Assembly: GCA_003640385.1 (NCBI GenBank)
Contig: RCAB01000615.1
Coordinates: 1-32,308 of the forward strand
Origin: Setaria digitata
Lineage: Eukaryota > Nematoda > Chromadorea > Rhabditida > Setariidae
Direction of reading: 5' to 3'
DNA: 32,308 bases
The first letter of the stretch is position 1. Every line of letters starts with the position of its first letter. The notes beneath the pieces were generated by a model. That model ran no database searches. It saw only the letters and a program-made list of their open reading frames with translations, and had not been told where the DNA came from. This document shows, piece by piece, positions 1 through 10,206 of the stretch. A program made the position numbers and the translations under genes.

Positions 1-364
1 TTAATCTGCTTTATACTTCAGCAATGTAAGATTAAAACTATTAACAGATAAGTGAAATGGAAACGAAATACAATGAGTTTTATCAGTAGCTTCCGGTAAT
101 ATAAAAATTGCTTATTCAAAATAAAGTGAAAGACGAATGAAAAATAAAACAACAGATTAGTGGAGTTTGGAAACATCCGACATAAAATTACATGATTAAG
201 AGAGAAATCGGTGTCTGTATTCTACCGGACATTCCTGAATGAAATAGCACAAAGCTACGTGTCCGCTTCGGGGAACCGGAAACAATCAGTGGATTCGAAT
301 TTCAAATATTCTCAATCAAAAAGATAAAAAAAAAGGAAAAACTTCCATCATAATTAATCACACA

Positions 365-395
<31 letters not shown>

Positions 396-960
396 TAATT
401 ATTATTACTCTTTTGCATCCGTTTTTTTTCCTTAGTACAAAAATTGAAAATAAAATTCTTAAATAAGAATTGTTTTGGATCGAATAACTTTGAAAAAGTT
501 AAACTTTCTCAGTTACACCTTTGGAAATAAAATATAACAAATAGTCTTGCAAATGTAACATTTCTTCATCTTAGCGCAAAATTTATTAATGCAATCATTA
601 TCGGAAATCTTTTTTGATATTCTTTTTTTTTAAATTAAAATTAATGAACATTTGCAATTTCTTATTTATTAAAATTTCTTGCTTCTTTCTTCCTTCCTTT
701 TTCCTGAGAACTTCGTTGCAAAGCTTTCGTACATTTCTGTAATTGGAATGAATGAAATTTTTCCAACTTAGAATAATCGCAAAAAATGACAAAAAAAAAA
801 AAAAAAGTGGATATCGTTTTCTTTACTAGTTTTAATAACAATTTTCATTCATTTTTTTTTTTTTTTTTTTTAAAGCAAGAGAAAATTATGATAAAACGAA
901 GAAATTGTAAGAAATTTCAGCATCATTTTCATATATTATTAAATAATAATTTAATTTCAG
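1..960. other. Non-coding segment upstream of first visible GPCR exon
   Basis: No exon with a TM1-like hydrophobic stretch and a phase-1 donor could be found here, so the N-terminus of the downstream receptor lies left of the window and this segment is probably one of its introns. It holds poly-A (about 367-393), poly-T (851-871) and AT-rich filler. A slightly GC-richer patch at about 210-300 has a short open frame on both strands but no convincing splice sites. The last bases, ending at 960, form a good TTTCAG acceptor. Confidence 0.6.
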
Positions 961-1165
961 GCTTATCAGTGGTCGATTTTTTGGTTATCATCCATTTACC
1001 ATTTTTAATCATTGATTTATTATATGGTCAATGGCTATTTGGAAAAGTGATGTGTAAATTTTATTGGTTTGGCGAAAGTGTTAATAAATTATTAAGCAGC
1101 TTCATTATGACTGTTCTAAGCTGGGATAGATATTTAGCCGTATGCTCACCTGTTAAATCCATCAG
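961..1165 (+). CDS. GPCR exon a: TM2, ECL1, TM3, DRY motif
   Basis: Acceptor ATTTCAG ends at 960; donor CAG|GTTTTT at 1166. It starts with two bases of a split codon (xGC) and ends with AG of a split Arg codon. It encodes TM2 ([20 protein letters not shown]), the WLFG loop motif, the disulfide Cys at the top of TM3, and [14 protein letters not shown] at the cytoplasmic end of TM3. Confidence 0.93.
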
Positions 1166-4100
1166 GTTTTTGTACTGTTATTTAATCTTCTAATAAGAAA
1201 ACGTATTAAAAAAAAGATTCAGAACTTAGTAAAAATTTTAATCCTTATTGATTTTTCATACATTAATTATGAATAGAAATCGAGAGAAAAATGTGAAAAT
1301 TAACAGCTTTCTTCCAAAATAAAAATTTAAAAAAAAAACAAAAAAAAAAAAAAACACACAAAATAAAAGCAAGAAAAAAAAATTTCATCAATTTTTAATT
1401 CATTAATTTTTATGAATAACTATGATAAAATGTAATTTCAGTCATTTATTCTTTCAGATATAATGGAATTTTTCATTAGCAATATATTCATCCTATCAGT
1501 TTAATGATAATAGCATATAAAATATTTTGTATTTTAGAATGCGGCGAACAATGATAGCATGTTTTGTTTTATTATTATGTTCAGCTTTAGCTATAATACT
1601 TTTATTACCTGTTGTAATTAATGCAACCGTTGTGCATGTTGATGTCCATACGGGAAGTTTAATAATGCCTCTTCATCAAAATGATACTTTTTATAATGGT
1701 TCGTTCGTTGATTAAAAATTAAAAAAAAAAAAAAAAATTTCATCAAATTTTTTAAAAATTACAATTTTACTATGAATAAAAAATTTTTGAATTAGCATCA
1801 TTATCACAATACTCATCACTAGCATTGTTTTTATTTTTTAAAAATAATGGAAAAAAATTTCCAGATCATTATCAGCATTATCATCATCATGTAACGCAAA
1901 CGAAATGTGTATTTGAAGAAAGCAATCCGACATTTATGTATTATACATTTGCTTGTGGCTTCTTGTTACCTGCCCTTTTAATTACCTACTTTTATTTAAA
2001 TGTATTTTAATCAATTGACATTTTTTCTTGAAGTTTACTTTATTGTTATTTTAAATAAATAATTGAAGTGATAATAAAGAAATATAACGAGTAATATTCA
2101 AAATTATTTTTCCAAGTTTTTTTTTTTTTAACACATAATTACATATGGCATAAATTAATTAATTGCAATAATCGTCACTAATTGCATTTTTTTTTAAGGC
2201 AATTATTACTATTATTATTATTATTATTTTTTTTTTCAAGGTAATTATAAGACTGCATAAAAGTGCTGCAAATGCTCATCGGCATAGTTTTGTAACAAAG
2301 CAACGAAGTGTTAACATACGGATAAGGCAGGTATATTTTAAATATTAATTTCATTTTTTTCGATATTTTATTAAGAATTAATTAAAATCGCTAAAACATT
2401 CATTTTATTTAAACATAGGGAAAATTTGAATTCAAAAAAGGAAAACTACTTAAGAACAGAATTAAAATTAGTGTTTGTAACTTAATGAAATGATGATGAA
2501 TAGTGATGCAAAATTAATTCCAAACAAATATTGCAAAAAATTTCCCAAAAAGTTGCATGAATTTTTTTTTTTTTTTTTAATAAACTTGTTGATTTTAAAA
2601 ATTGCTTTCAAGTGAGAAAAATTTTTATAGGTAACGAAACGAATTATTGCAATGATTTTATTTTATTTTTTCTGTTGGACGCCACATTGGACATTAAATT
2701 TACTAGCTCATTTTGAACTGATTGTTGTAAGTTTCCATCGAATAATTTTTCTTTTTTCAAATCTTTCTGTTTATGAAATTCTTTTCTTAAATCATGCTGT
2801 AAATGAAATGACAAAAGAAAAAAATAATAATAAATTCTCTGCTGAAATTCCAATTAAACGATCACTTTGAAATTTGAAAATGAAAAAATTTAAAGGAAAA
2901 GGAAGTCAACAAATTTCAAAAGTAATTTTTTTTTTAACTTAAATAAAGTGTATACAGTCTATCTATGGAATTTAGCTATCAGTTTCAATTTATGATTCTC
3001 ATTTTGTGGTATTCCTATGATATTTAATCAGATTTGTAAATTTTTAAGCAGGAAAAATGAATTATACCTTTACAGGTATCCTGGTCAACCTTAACATTAT
3101 CATCGATCTTTTTTGCGGCCCATTTGCTGGTTTGCTTTAATTCGGCAGTAAATCCGATCTTGTATGCACTTATCAATCGAGAATTACGACAACAACATAC
3201 GAGAGCATTAATTAAACGATGTCGATCATTATCAAATGCAACAAGTACTGCATTTGATGCACTCATCAAGCATTCTCATCAGTAAGCAGCATTTGCAATA
3301 TTTTTCCATTTTGTTATAAAAATTCATTAATCAATTAATTAGCTATTATCATGGAACAAGAACTTTCACAACCAATTTTTGCCCTTTTTTTTTTGGTGTT
3401 TTTTATGTTTTTAATAATTGGTTAGAAACTTTTTTTTTCTTTTTGAAATTTTATTCTCAATTTCAGAATGTAAAATGTATCAAATATATGTAAAACGTTA
3501 AGTCATTATGTTTCATGCATCGAATGGCATACATTTTCTCTTCAGTGCTTTTTTTTTTTTTTTTTTTTTCAATTCTCTATTCGAATTCGTTTTTCATAAA
3601 ATTTGCAAATTAGATTAGATGCTGCAGGTAGAGGCTTATTTAAATATTAATTATTTTTAGCTAGGAATTTTCAAAGGAGATGAAATAAAATAAAAATTTT
3701 GAAGTTAAAGCCAGTTTTAATTTAACTTTTGGAAATTTTTGCCGGTTTTTGATGATTATGCACAAAAAATAAGAAAAGTGAATCATTGAACAGTTTTTAA
3801 GATAGTGAAAACTAATCTAATTGTATCAGATTTACTCTTCTAATTTTGATTTTCCTAATTTCAAAAAAAAAAAATCTAATTTCATTTTTAATGCGCTTCT
3901 CACTTCAATTATCATTTCAATTTACGAGATCTTTGATATTTCATATCATTGTCAACTGATTAATTCTCGAAATTTCGTCAGTAAGCCTTATATTCATAAA
4001 AAATAAATAAACTTTCTATATTCATAAGGCTTATTTTTTTTCCATTCAAGTATAGTAACATTTCCTTTTTAAATATTTATTTATTTTTTCCTCCAAACTT

Positions 4101-4935
4101 CAGCCTTGTGGAATATGCTACACCATTGCACTGCAATTATGATCCAACAGGTTATCATGAAAATCGGCAAAATGCGAAGTATTTTTTATTATTTGCTTTA
4201 AATTAAATTTAAATAATCACAAAAATATACGAAGATATTTATTAAATAAATATTATTTCATAGTAACAATTTAATGAGTTAAATTATATGTGATATGTTT
4301 TCAAGTACTATTGTTATTATTAAATTAAAAGTTAAAACCCTTAACCCATCAATCATTAAAGCAGTGATGTATGTAATCAGTTACTGAAGTCATAAAAAAA
4401 AAAAAAAAAAAATGAAATAAATTTTTTTTTTTTATAACCTTTTTCTCTTCCGCATCACTTTCATTACGACTTTTTTTTAATGATAACACTGTTTACAGTG
4501 ATTATTATAAAATATTCGTAAAATTTATCAGAAGGTTTTTTTTTTTTTTTTCGTTTTATTTATTCCCAAATTTTATTTTTATTTTTGTATTCTTTGTTTT
4601 TTTTTTTTTTTTGTTTTGTTTTTTTAAGACATAAGGACGAAAATAATTCTCCTTCACCAACGACGATAGCTATTGTACGTTCATGTTCATTCAGTAATGC
4701 GACAATAACTACTGGAAATGATAATGAGTTAAAAAGAGAATTATTATCATCCGATCAGATTCAACACAAAGTCTCAAATGATACAACTGATGATGATGAT
4801 GGTTCATTATTTTCTAATAGTAGTTCCGGTAAAACAATCATTACAACCGGTTTTGTAAATCAATCTGAATTCAGCAATACATATTACGCTAAAACAACAG
4901 AAGTGAATGTTGATCATGTGGATTCATTTCTTTGA
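961..4935 (+). CDS. Class A peptide G protein-coupled receptor, 5'-partial, eight exons
   Basis: Seven-transmembrane receptor at the plasma membrane that would signal through heterotrimeric G proteins, probably for a neuropeptide. Exons: 961-1165, 1538-1698, 1865-2001, 2241-2330, 2631-2726, 3076-3281, 4104-4178, 4629-4935. All seven junctions have GT donors and AG acceptors and keep one frame, giving 424 residues plus a partial first codon. Seen directly: TM2 with the conserved Asp (SVVDFLV), WLFG and the TM3 Cys in [15 protein letters not shown] after TM3, TM4, an ECL2 with partner Cys (TKCVF), TM5, TM6 FFCWTP, TM7 NPILY, then a hydrophilic Ser/Asn/Asp-rich tail. TM1 and the extracellular N-terminus are outside the window. 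The DRY-xxAVC-P-KS and CWTP patterns fit the somatostatin/opioid/allatostatin-C receptor group and nematode npr-type receptors, but I cannot assign an orthologue. The receptor class is near certain; the ligand class is inference. Confidence 0.93.
1538..1698 (+). CDS. GPCR exon b: ICL2 end, TM4, start of ECL2
   Basis: Acceptor ATTTTAG ends at 1537; donor G|GTTCGT at 1699. The split AG|A codon gives Arg, followed by MRRTM and a strongly hydrophobic TM4 ending near [10 protein letters not shown]. Two N-glycosylation sequons, NAT and NDT, lie in the TM4 exit and ECL2. It ends with one base that combines with the next exon to make Asp. Confidence 0.92.
1865..2001 (+). CDS. GPCR exon c: His-rich ECL2 and TM5
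   Basis: Acceptor TTTCCAG ends at 1864; donor AAT|GTATTT at 2002. It starts with a histidine cluster (DHYQHYHHH), then TKCVF with the ECL2 Cys expected to pair with TM3, then TM5 with the conserved Pro ([13 protein letters not shown]). It ends in phase 0. The frame would hit a stop at 2008-2010 if the donor were not used. Confidence 0.92.
2241..2330 (+). CDS. GPCR exon d: ICL3
   Basis: Acceptor TTTTCAAG ends at 2240; donor CAG|GTATAT at 2331. Exactly 30 codons, phase 0 at both ends. It encodes the basic third intracellular loop ([18 protein letters not shown], ending NIRIRQ), the usual G-protein contact region. Confidence 0.92.
2631..2726 (+). CDS. GPCR exon e: TM6
   Basis: Acceptor TTTATAG ends at 2630; donor GTT|GTAAGT at 2727. 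32 codons, phase 0 at both ends. It begins VTKRIIAM (basic foot of TM6) and carries the FFCWTPHW toggle-switch region. The canonical GTAAGT donor and complete TM6 make this exon secure. Confidence 0.94.
2727..3075 (+). other. GPCR intron e-f
   Basis: AT-rich intron between TM6 and TM7 exons, GTAAGT donor and TTTACAG acceptor. No embedded gene or repeat beyond a short poly-T run near 2925. Confidence 0.85.
3076..3281 (+). CDS. GPCR exon f: TM7, helix 8, proximal tail
   Basis: Acceptor TTTACAG ends at 3075. TM7 reads [17 protein letters not shown] with the NPxxY motif, then INRELRQQ as helix 8 and a basic tail with RCRS. Donor chosen as CA|GTAAGC at 3282, because reading through gives Gln and then TAA at 3283-3285; splicing to 4104 restores an open frame (CA|C, His). 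Read-through would give a shorter receptor isoform ending here. Confidence 0.9.
3282..4103 (+). other. GPCR intron f-g, the longest in the gene (822 bp)
   Basis: It contains poly-T runs (about 3550-3570), and an inverted repeat TAAGCCTTAT (3982-3991) with ATAAGGCTTA (4024-4033) around an AT-rich spacer, which could fold as a stem in the pre-mRNA. No open exon with both splice sites was found inside. Confidence 0.75.
4104..4178 (+). CDS. GPCR exon g: C-terminal tail
   Basis: Acceptor AACTTCAG ends at 4103; donor GAA|GTATTT at 4179. Open in the frame set by the TM7 exon: [20 protein letters not shown] then RQNA. One Cys sits shortly after the TM7 exon; palmitoylation is possible but not shown. 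It ends with two bases completed by the first base of the next exon (AA|A, Lys). Confidence 0.85.
4179..4628 (+). other. GPCR intron g-h
   Basis: AT-rich intron with poly-A (4395-4411) and several poly-T runs, ending in the acceptor TTTTTTTAAG at 4628. Nothing else is seen in it. Confidence 0.8.
4629..4935 (+). CDS. GPCR exon h: terminal tail exon with stop
   Basis: Begins after TTTTTAAG and completes the Lys codon, then [12 protein letters not shown]. The tail is hydrophilic, rich in Ser, Thr, Asn and Asp (DDDDG, SNSSSG), with many possible phosphorylation sites for arrestin recruitment. TGA at 4933-4935 is the only in-frame stop. Frame agreement with exon g supports membership of this gene. 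Confidence 0.88.
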
Positions 4936-4981
4936 TTATTTCATTTTTAAAAAATTTTTCACTGCTTTTTCCCCCTCGCCC

Positions 4982-4985
<4 letters not shown>

Positions 4986-5028
<43 letters not shown>
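4986..5028. repeat. (CT)n(CA)n compound microsatellite in GPCR 3' UTR
   Basis: About 14 CT units pass directly into about 7 CA units, 50 bases after the receptor stop codon. Confidence 0.95.
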
Positions 5029-5029
<1 letters not shown>

Positions 5030-5076
5030 TACACTGATAATTTTGTTTATGATACGTTTAAATTTGTGGATTAATT

Positions 5077-5082
5077 ATTAAA
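5077..5082 (+). promoter_or_regulatory. Possible polyadenylation signal ATTAAA
   Basis: ATTAAA about 140 bases after the GPCR stop is the nearest variant signal; no AATAAA is closer. The AT-rich context makes chance occurrence likely. Confidence 0.3.
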
Positions 5083-6914
5083 TATAAATGTTATAATTCG
5101 TATATATCCTGCCATCTAATCTTATTTATTAATTTTTTATTGCATCTTAGAAAAAAAAAAAAAAAAAAAAAACTTTGAAAAATGCTAATATGTGCCACCA
5201 AACTGACAAAAAAATTTGAACCAAAAAAAAATGAAATTATGATATTGAATATTTCAAAATGAAGTACATCTATTTACTTGTTTTCTAAATTAATGATTTG
5301 TTCATGCAGTTATTTTTCAGTTCCGTCAATTTCAAGCATTTTAGCTTGAAATCTACCATTATTACCTTAACTCAGGTAGATATTAATTTAAAAAAAAAAG
5401 AAAAAACTATCACATACAAGCATATCATCTAGAGAGTAATGTATGTTCATGAACAGCATCTATCAATTTACTGATCAAAATTTTCAAAACTCATAATACA
5501 CCATGTAAAAAATCAAAAAAAAAAAAAAAATTCCGTTATTAAAGGTGCTTTTTTTCTTCTTTTAGATTTAAAAAATTTCGAAAGACAGCAACAATTATTA
5601 ATATGCTTTTGTCAAAAAAAAGAAAAAAAAAAACAATTCTGATTAGTGTCGTACCTTAAAACTAAACTTTTATTGGAATATGAAAACTCTTCTCCCTCCT
5701 ATTCTTTTTTTTTTTTTTTTGTACTTGAAGAATTTAATTTCAGAGTATTTCCTATTTGTAAAATTGTATAAATTTATGCATACTCATGCTTCTTTTCACA
5801 CCAGATTTTATCATATTTGAAATTATTTAAATATTTGTGCATAAAAGTTCAAAATTTGAAATTTCGTTCTTAAATAAAACAAAATTTTCGTCTTTTTTTT
5901 TCTTCAAACTAAGCTCATTTCCTAAATTCGCTAATGAATTTTGGATTTTGCAAATTTGCATCCAATCTTTGCATATATTAACAGTTGTGTTTTTTTGTAT
6001 CACAACATTGAAGAAGTGTTCCAATAGGCTGTTCAAGAAATAATAATTTTGATGATTGAACAGTGATAAGATGAGGTGATTATTTGCGATAAGATAGAAG
6101 TGACTCTTTTAATTAGTCTTAACTTCAGCTATATCAAGCTTATTGCTTCAGCTGCTGCAATTTTACGCATTATCAGTTGGCTAGGTTTGTCTTTTTTCCC
6201 GCTTTGTTGTATTGTGTTATATTTCTTGCCTAATTAATTAAAAGATTTTCTGGAACTGTTTATTTAAAGCAATCACTAACAAGATTCTATAATATAAATT
6301 ATTCGGAAAAATCAGGATAAAATGTTGATCTGAGCTACAAGTGATAGTGCTATCTATCAGTATGTATCAATCGCTGATATTTTGTTAACAATTCCAGATA
6401 ACATCACAATGGAATCCTCAAAAAAAAAAAAAAATTCTACTGCTTAATATTTAATATCATAAATATTTCTCGAATGATTGTTTATCAACATATTGATGGT
6501 TTTTAAGATTTATTAATAATCTGATTATTATTATGAATTATTAATTAATATAAGGAGAAAAACTTTTTACCCATAATATTAAATCTAATTTCCTTTTTTT
6601 TTTTTTTTATTTCACTACTTTTTAAATTACCAGTTTCAGTAACGAGATACCTCTTTGATGAAGTGGAGGGAGGTGAGCGATAGAAAAAGCGGTAAATTAT
6701 ATGAGAAATAATGAATGTGGAATATTTCAGTAGCACTTGCAATTTTCCTCAACACTCTGTTATAATCACAAATTTTTTGTTAATTAAACATGAAAGGTGA
6801 AAATGCTGGCCAAGAAGGTATTTGGCAAAGAACAGAGAAGAAATGAATTCTTTCATGCTAATAAATGGCTTTTTTTTTTTCCCCACATTTTTACCTCTTC
6901 TTACCTTTCTTTTT

Positions 6915-6925
6915 TCTCTCTCTCC

Positions 6926-6961
<36 letters not shown>
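6915..6961. repeat. (CT)n microsatellite
   Basis: CT-rich tract with CCCT interruptions, followed by a T-rich run. Confidence 0.9.
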
Positions 6962-6964
<3 letters not shown>

Positions 6965-7779
6965 CTTTCCAAAATTTAAGCAAGTAATGGAAGAATTAGG
7001 TTTAAAAAGAAAAAAGAAAACCACATCAGCACTTCTTTTCTGGGCCCATCATTACTTTCGTCCCATCTTTGGCAATTACTTCACCGCACCTCCTCAATTT
7101 CAATTTCATCCATCTTCACCTTCCTCCGCCATTTCATTTCAAATTGCCACTATAAATCACCACAGTCCCTTGTATCTTTTTTTTTTTTTTTTTTTTTTTT
7201 TCAAAATTTTCTTCATTTATTTTGTTGATTTATAATTTTTTAGACGTTTTTCCTGTTAACCGTTTTGCACTGTAAAACTTTTCTTCGTCCTTACCTACTG
7301 TATCAGTTCTTTCTTCAAACTGATAATAATCAGAATTTTGAACAGTATGGAAAAGGATAATTTGTCATTAATATTTAAATCAGTTAATTTTCAGCGTGAA
7401 TAAAGGAAAACAGATAAGAAATCAAAAGTAATGATAGAGGAAGGATCATGATGAATTTCCAACTCACATTAGTGATAAATTAATATTTAAGCATTCTAAA
7501 ATTTAACTTAAATTCTGAGTAAGCGATATAAATTATATTTTATTTCGGAGAATTGTAACGAGGCTTATTCTATAAGTGCTAACTGAAATTTTTAATTTAG
7601 AAAAATTTAATGGAATTTTTAAAGATAAGGGCAAAAAAAAAAAAAAACTGATAAAGTTTGCGGATTTCTAACTTTTTCATTTGAACATTTATACATTTGC
7701 TACCAAATAATTCTTCCGCTCGAAGGAAGAATTTTTGGAATTAAAATATTTGCACTTAAGCATGTTTAAATTGCATGCA

Positions 7780-7930
7780 AAAATTGCATACATCTATACA
7801 TACACGTATGCGTGACCGCATTGAACACAGACGCACATATTCCACGTACGTATGTACACATTGCACACGCATGGATACATATTAAACATGTGCCTATACG
7901 TACGGTTTCCACATGTACATGCCTAACTGA
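7780..7930. other. Alternating purine-pyrimidine tract
   Basis: Dense in ACGTACGTATGTACACA-type sequence (CA/TG/CG/TA alternations) with CpG steps that are rare elsewhere in the window. Such sequence can adopt left-handed DNA. It leads directly into the GC-rich island. Confidence 0.5.
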
Positions 7931-7939
7931 CCGATTTCA

Positions 7940-8197
7940 ATGTATAAGCACCGGACATTGATCACCTGGAAAGGTGACCTCGCAAAAAATGACCGGGGCG
8001 AAAAATCGCCTTATTTCATTGGGGGAAGAGGGGTAGGAAGGGTTGGGAGGGGGAAAGTCGCCTTCCACCTGTGTATAATCCTTACGCGTGAAAAGGATTA
8101 TTCCAGGATAAACCGGGCTTTAATGACAATGAGCTTAAAAGCCTACACCCGGTGCATTTATACGTTGTCGTTGTACCACTTCAACGAGCTCGACTAA
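7940..8197 (+). CDS. Possible small ORF coinciding with the GC-rich island
   Basis: An ATG-initiated frame of 85 codons runs almost exactly the length of the GC-rich island and closes with TAA at its edge; the other two plus-strand frames are soon interrupted. The product would be basic (MYKHRTLITWKGDL at the start, a Gly/Arg-rich middle GGRGVGRVGRGK, then a less charged end with two Cys). Codon third positions are much richer in G and C than in the neighbouring receptor. No family is recognised and no splice sites are evident at its ends. It may equally be non-coding. Confidence 0.22.
   Translation: MYKHRTLITWKGDLAKNDRGEKSPYFIGGRGVGRVGRGKVAFHLCIILTREKDYSRINRALMTMSLKAYTRCIYTLSLYHFNELD
7962..7977. 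promoter_or_regulatory. Everted AGGTGA repeat, possible nuclear receptor site
   Basis: TCACCT, four bases, AGGTGA: two AGGTGA half-sites pointing away from each other (ER4). Nuclear hormone receptors bind AGGTCA-like half-sites in such pairs; the left half is also part of a CACCTG E-box. Function is inference. Confidence 0.3.
8021..8053 (+). other. G-quadruplex motif
   Basis: Five runs of three or more G (GGGGG, GGGG, GGG, GGG, GGGGG) separated by loops of 1 to 7 bases. This satisfies the standard four-tract quadruplex pattern and is exceptional in this AT-rich window. Confidence 0.75.
8075..8101. other. Perfect 9-bp stem-loop
   Basis: ATAATCCTT (8075-8083) and AAGGATTAT (8093-8101) are exact reverse complements around a 9-base loop containing ACGCGT. 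Confidence 0.8.
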
Positions 8198-9427
8198 ATG
8201 CGCCGGATGTCTGAGGTCGAGCATCAAGAATTTCCATACATAGATATCGAGAAACATGACCTTTAGTGGATTACAGTTATTTCTATCTATCTGTTCCGCT
8301 TTAAAGTGATATTTTTTATTCATAAAACAATCTATTGTTGTTCTTGTATTGTTATAAAAATAAATAATCATTTGTTTTTAAATGATATTAATTTTATTTT
8401 CAATAATATTAGTGTTATATTTAACAGCTACAAATGTTCACACTTATATGTGTATGTACTTCAGGTTGCACTTTTCTGTCTTACTTTTGCACCTTAATTT
8501 AAGTATTACTAATCTATTCAGTACTTTATCAACAATCATGTGCAATTTAATTATGATATTATTCATTTAAAATTGTTTGTCAACAAAATCTTTTTGCAAA
8601 ATTCATCTCTATGATTATGACTGAATAAAATATATGAAAAGTACTGAATAATTTTATTTTCAACAAATTTTATAAATTACTAAATGATAAAGTGAATTTT
8701 TTTCTTCCTCTTTTTTTTTTTCTTTTGCAATTGATTAAATTTTAATCTGCAATGAAACTTTGACATGAATTTGAAACATTGACAACAGTTGAAAATAAAA
8801 GAAAAAAAAAAAAAAAAAAGAAAAACAAGGACGAAGTAAACATTGATCTAGAAATTTTGTGACAGAAAAAAAAAAAAAAGAAAAGAAAAAACAATTACAT
8901 TTTTGGATATTCATAACATGTCGAAAAGGAATTGGAGAAGCTACGAATGACTGATTATTTGTGCAAAGAGAAAAATTAAATCATTTTAAATTTTTCTTAT
9001 ATTTTCACTTAACTTCCCATACAAAGTTCCCTTCCCTTAATAATAAATATTAGCACATTCAATCATGAATTAAAAGAAGAAAAAAAAAAAAAAGTTGCCA
9101 ATTTAAAATAAATTTTATGAACTATTATATTATTGCGTATAATATTGAATATTTAAAAAGTTTATTTTTTTTTTACAACAATTTTAAAAATATTTTAATA
9201 AAATAATTAGCATTTTTATAGTGATTTTGTTTAGATTTATACAGTAGCTACTATATTATGAATTAAATTGCTAATGTTTCATAGTGATGGATTAACGTTA
9301 AAAGCTAATGTATCAGCAATTGTATTATTATCAAGCATACTAAATGATTCAAAATTATTCGAAGCATGCAATTTTATCATTTAAGTTATTCTTTGAAATG
9401 TCTGTTTTTAGCATTTTTTCATCTTTT

Positions 9428-9460
<33 letters not shown>

Positions 9461-10206
9461 TTTTTTTCTATATCATTTTGAGAGCAATGTAAAGTTTAAA
9501 CTTTTCGTTATTATGCGTCGAAGTAGAGAAAATTAACGATTCATTTTAATTCTTTTCCTTCTTTTTTTTTTTTTTTTTTTCTATACCAGTTAAAAATTTA
9601 ATCCGATTATTTTAATTTAACTTGGAATTTGCTGGTAGTAATTTTAGTATGCAGTAAAATGCTATCATTCATTGATGTAATAATTAGCAAAAGTTTTCAC
9701 TAAATTTACTTTTCGTATAATAATTTGAATTTTTAACGGAATAGAGCACATGGATTATTGCAGTTCAAGTTTGCTATTAACTTCTTGATTTGTAAATGTA
9801 AAAGTTATTGAGATAAAGTTTCGATCATTTTAACACTTGAATTTCATTGATATTATTGTGTAATTTTTTTTTTTTTTGTTCAAGTGCATGCTAAAAATAT
9901 TTCAGAATCCTCAAAATATGCTGCAGAAAGTTGATTAACTAACATTTCTTGAAGTATTAGGATAAGCATCAGAAGTGTATAAAAAGTTTAATTTTGTTTG
10001 AATCAAAAGGATAAAAACGAAGGAGTGACAGAGGCCCCAGGCCAACTTATCGATAATATACACTAATGTTTTGAAATTGATGGCCTCGTAAAAATTATTT
10101 GACTACTACTTGTAAAAGTATTTGCTGCAAAGTATTAAAAGGAATAAATCTAATTTAACTTTTTTTTTTAAACCGTGAAAATTTTATTTATTAACTCTTT
10201 TTTTTT

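Larger units (their letters stand above)
4936..7780. other. Intergenic segment after the GPCR
   Basis: Contains the receptor 3' UTR, CT/CA microsatellites, poly-A and poly-T runs, and no ORF with coding character. Two GATA-type sites (TGATAAG at 6064, CGATAAG at 6087) lie close together. The pyrimidine-rich stretch 7030-7170 has an open frame but looks like low-complexity sequence. Confidence 0.6.
7930..8240. other. GC-rich island with hairpins and G-quadruplex motif
   Basis: Base composition shifts abruptly from AT-rich flanks to roughly half G+C. Inside are an everted AGGTGA repeat (7962-7977), GGCGA/TCGCC (7997-8010), a five-tract G-quadruplex motif (8021-8053), a 9-bp stem (8075-8101) and a 5-bp stem (8169-8186). 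It could be a structured non-coding RNA gene, a promoter with first exon, a small exon, or a mobile element remnant. I cannot choose among these from the sequence. Confidence 0.6.

Noticed and set aside
786..960. Extension of the GPCR frame upstream to an ATG at 786
   Set aside because: The added residues are poly-Lys and poly-Phe from A and T runs with no TM1, and an ATTTCAG acceptor ends at 960.
6797..7235. Plus-strand frames over the CT microsatellite
   Set aside because: Coding content is Ser/Leu/Phe from CT and T repeats; no splice sites or homology visible.
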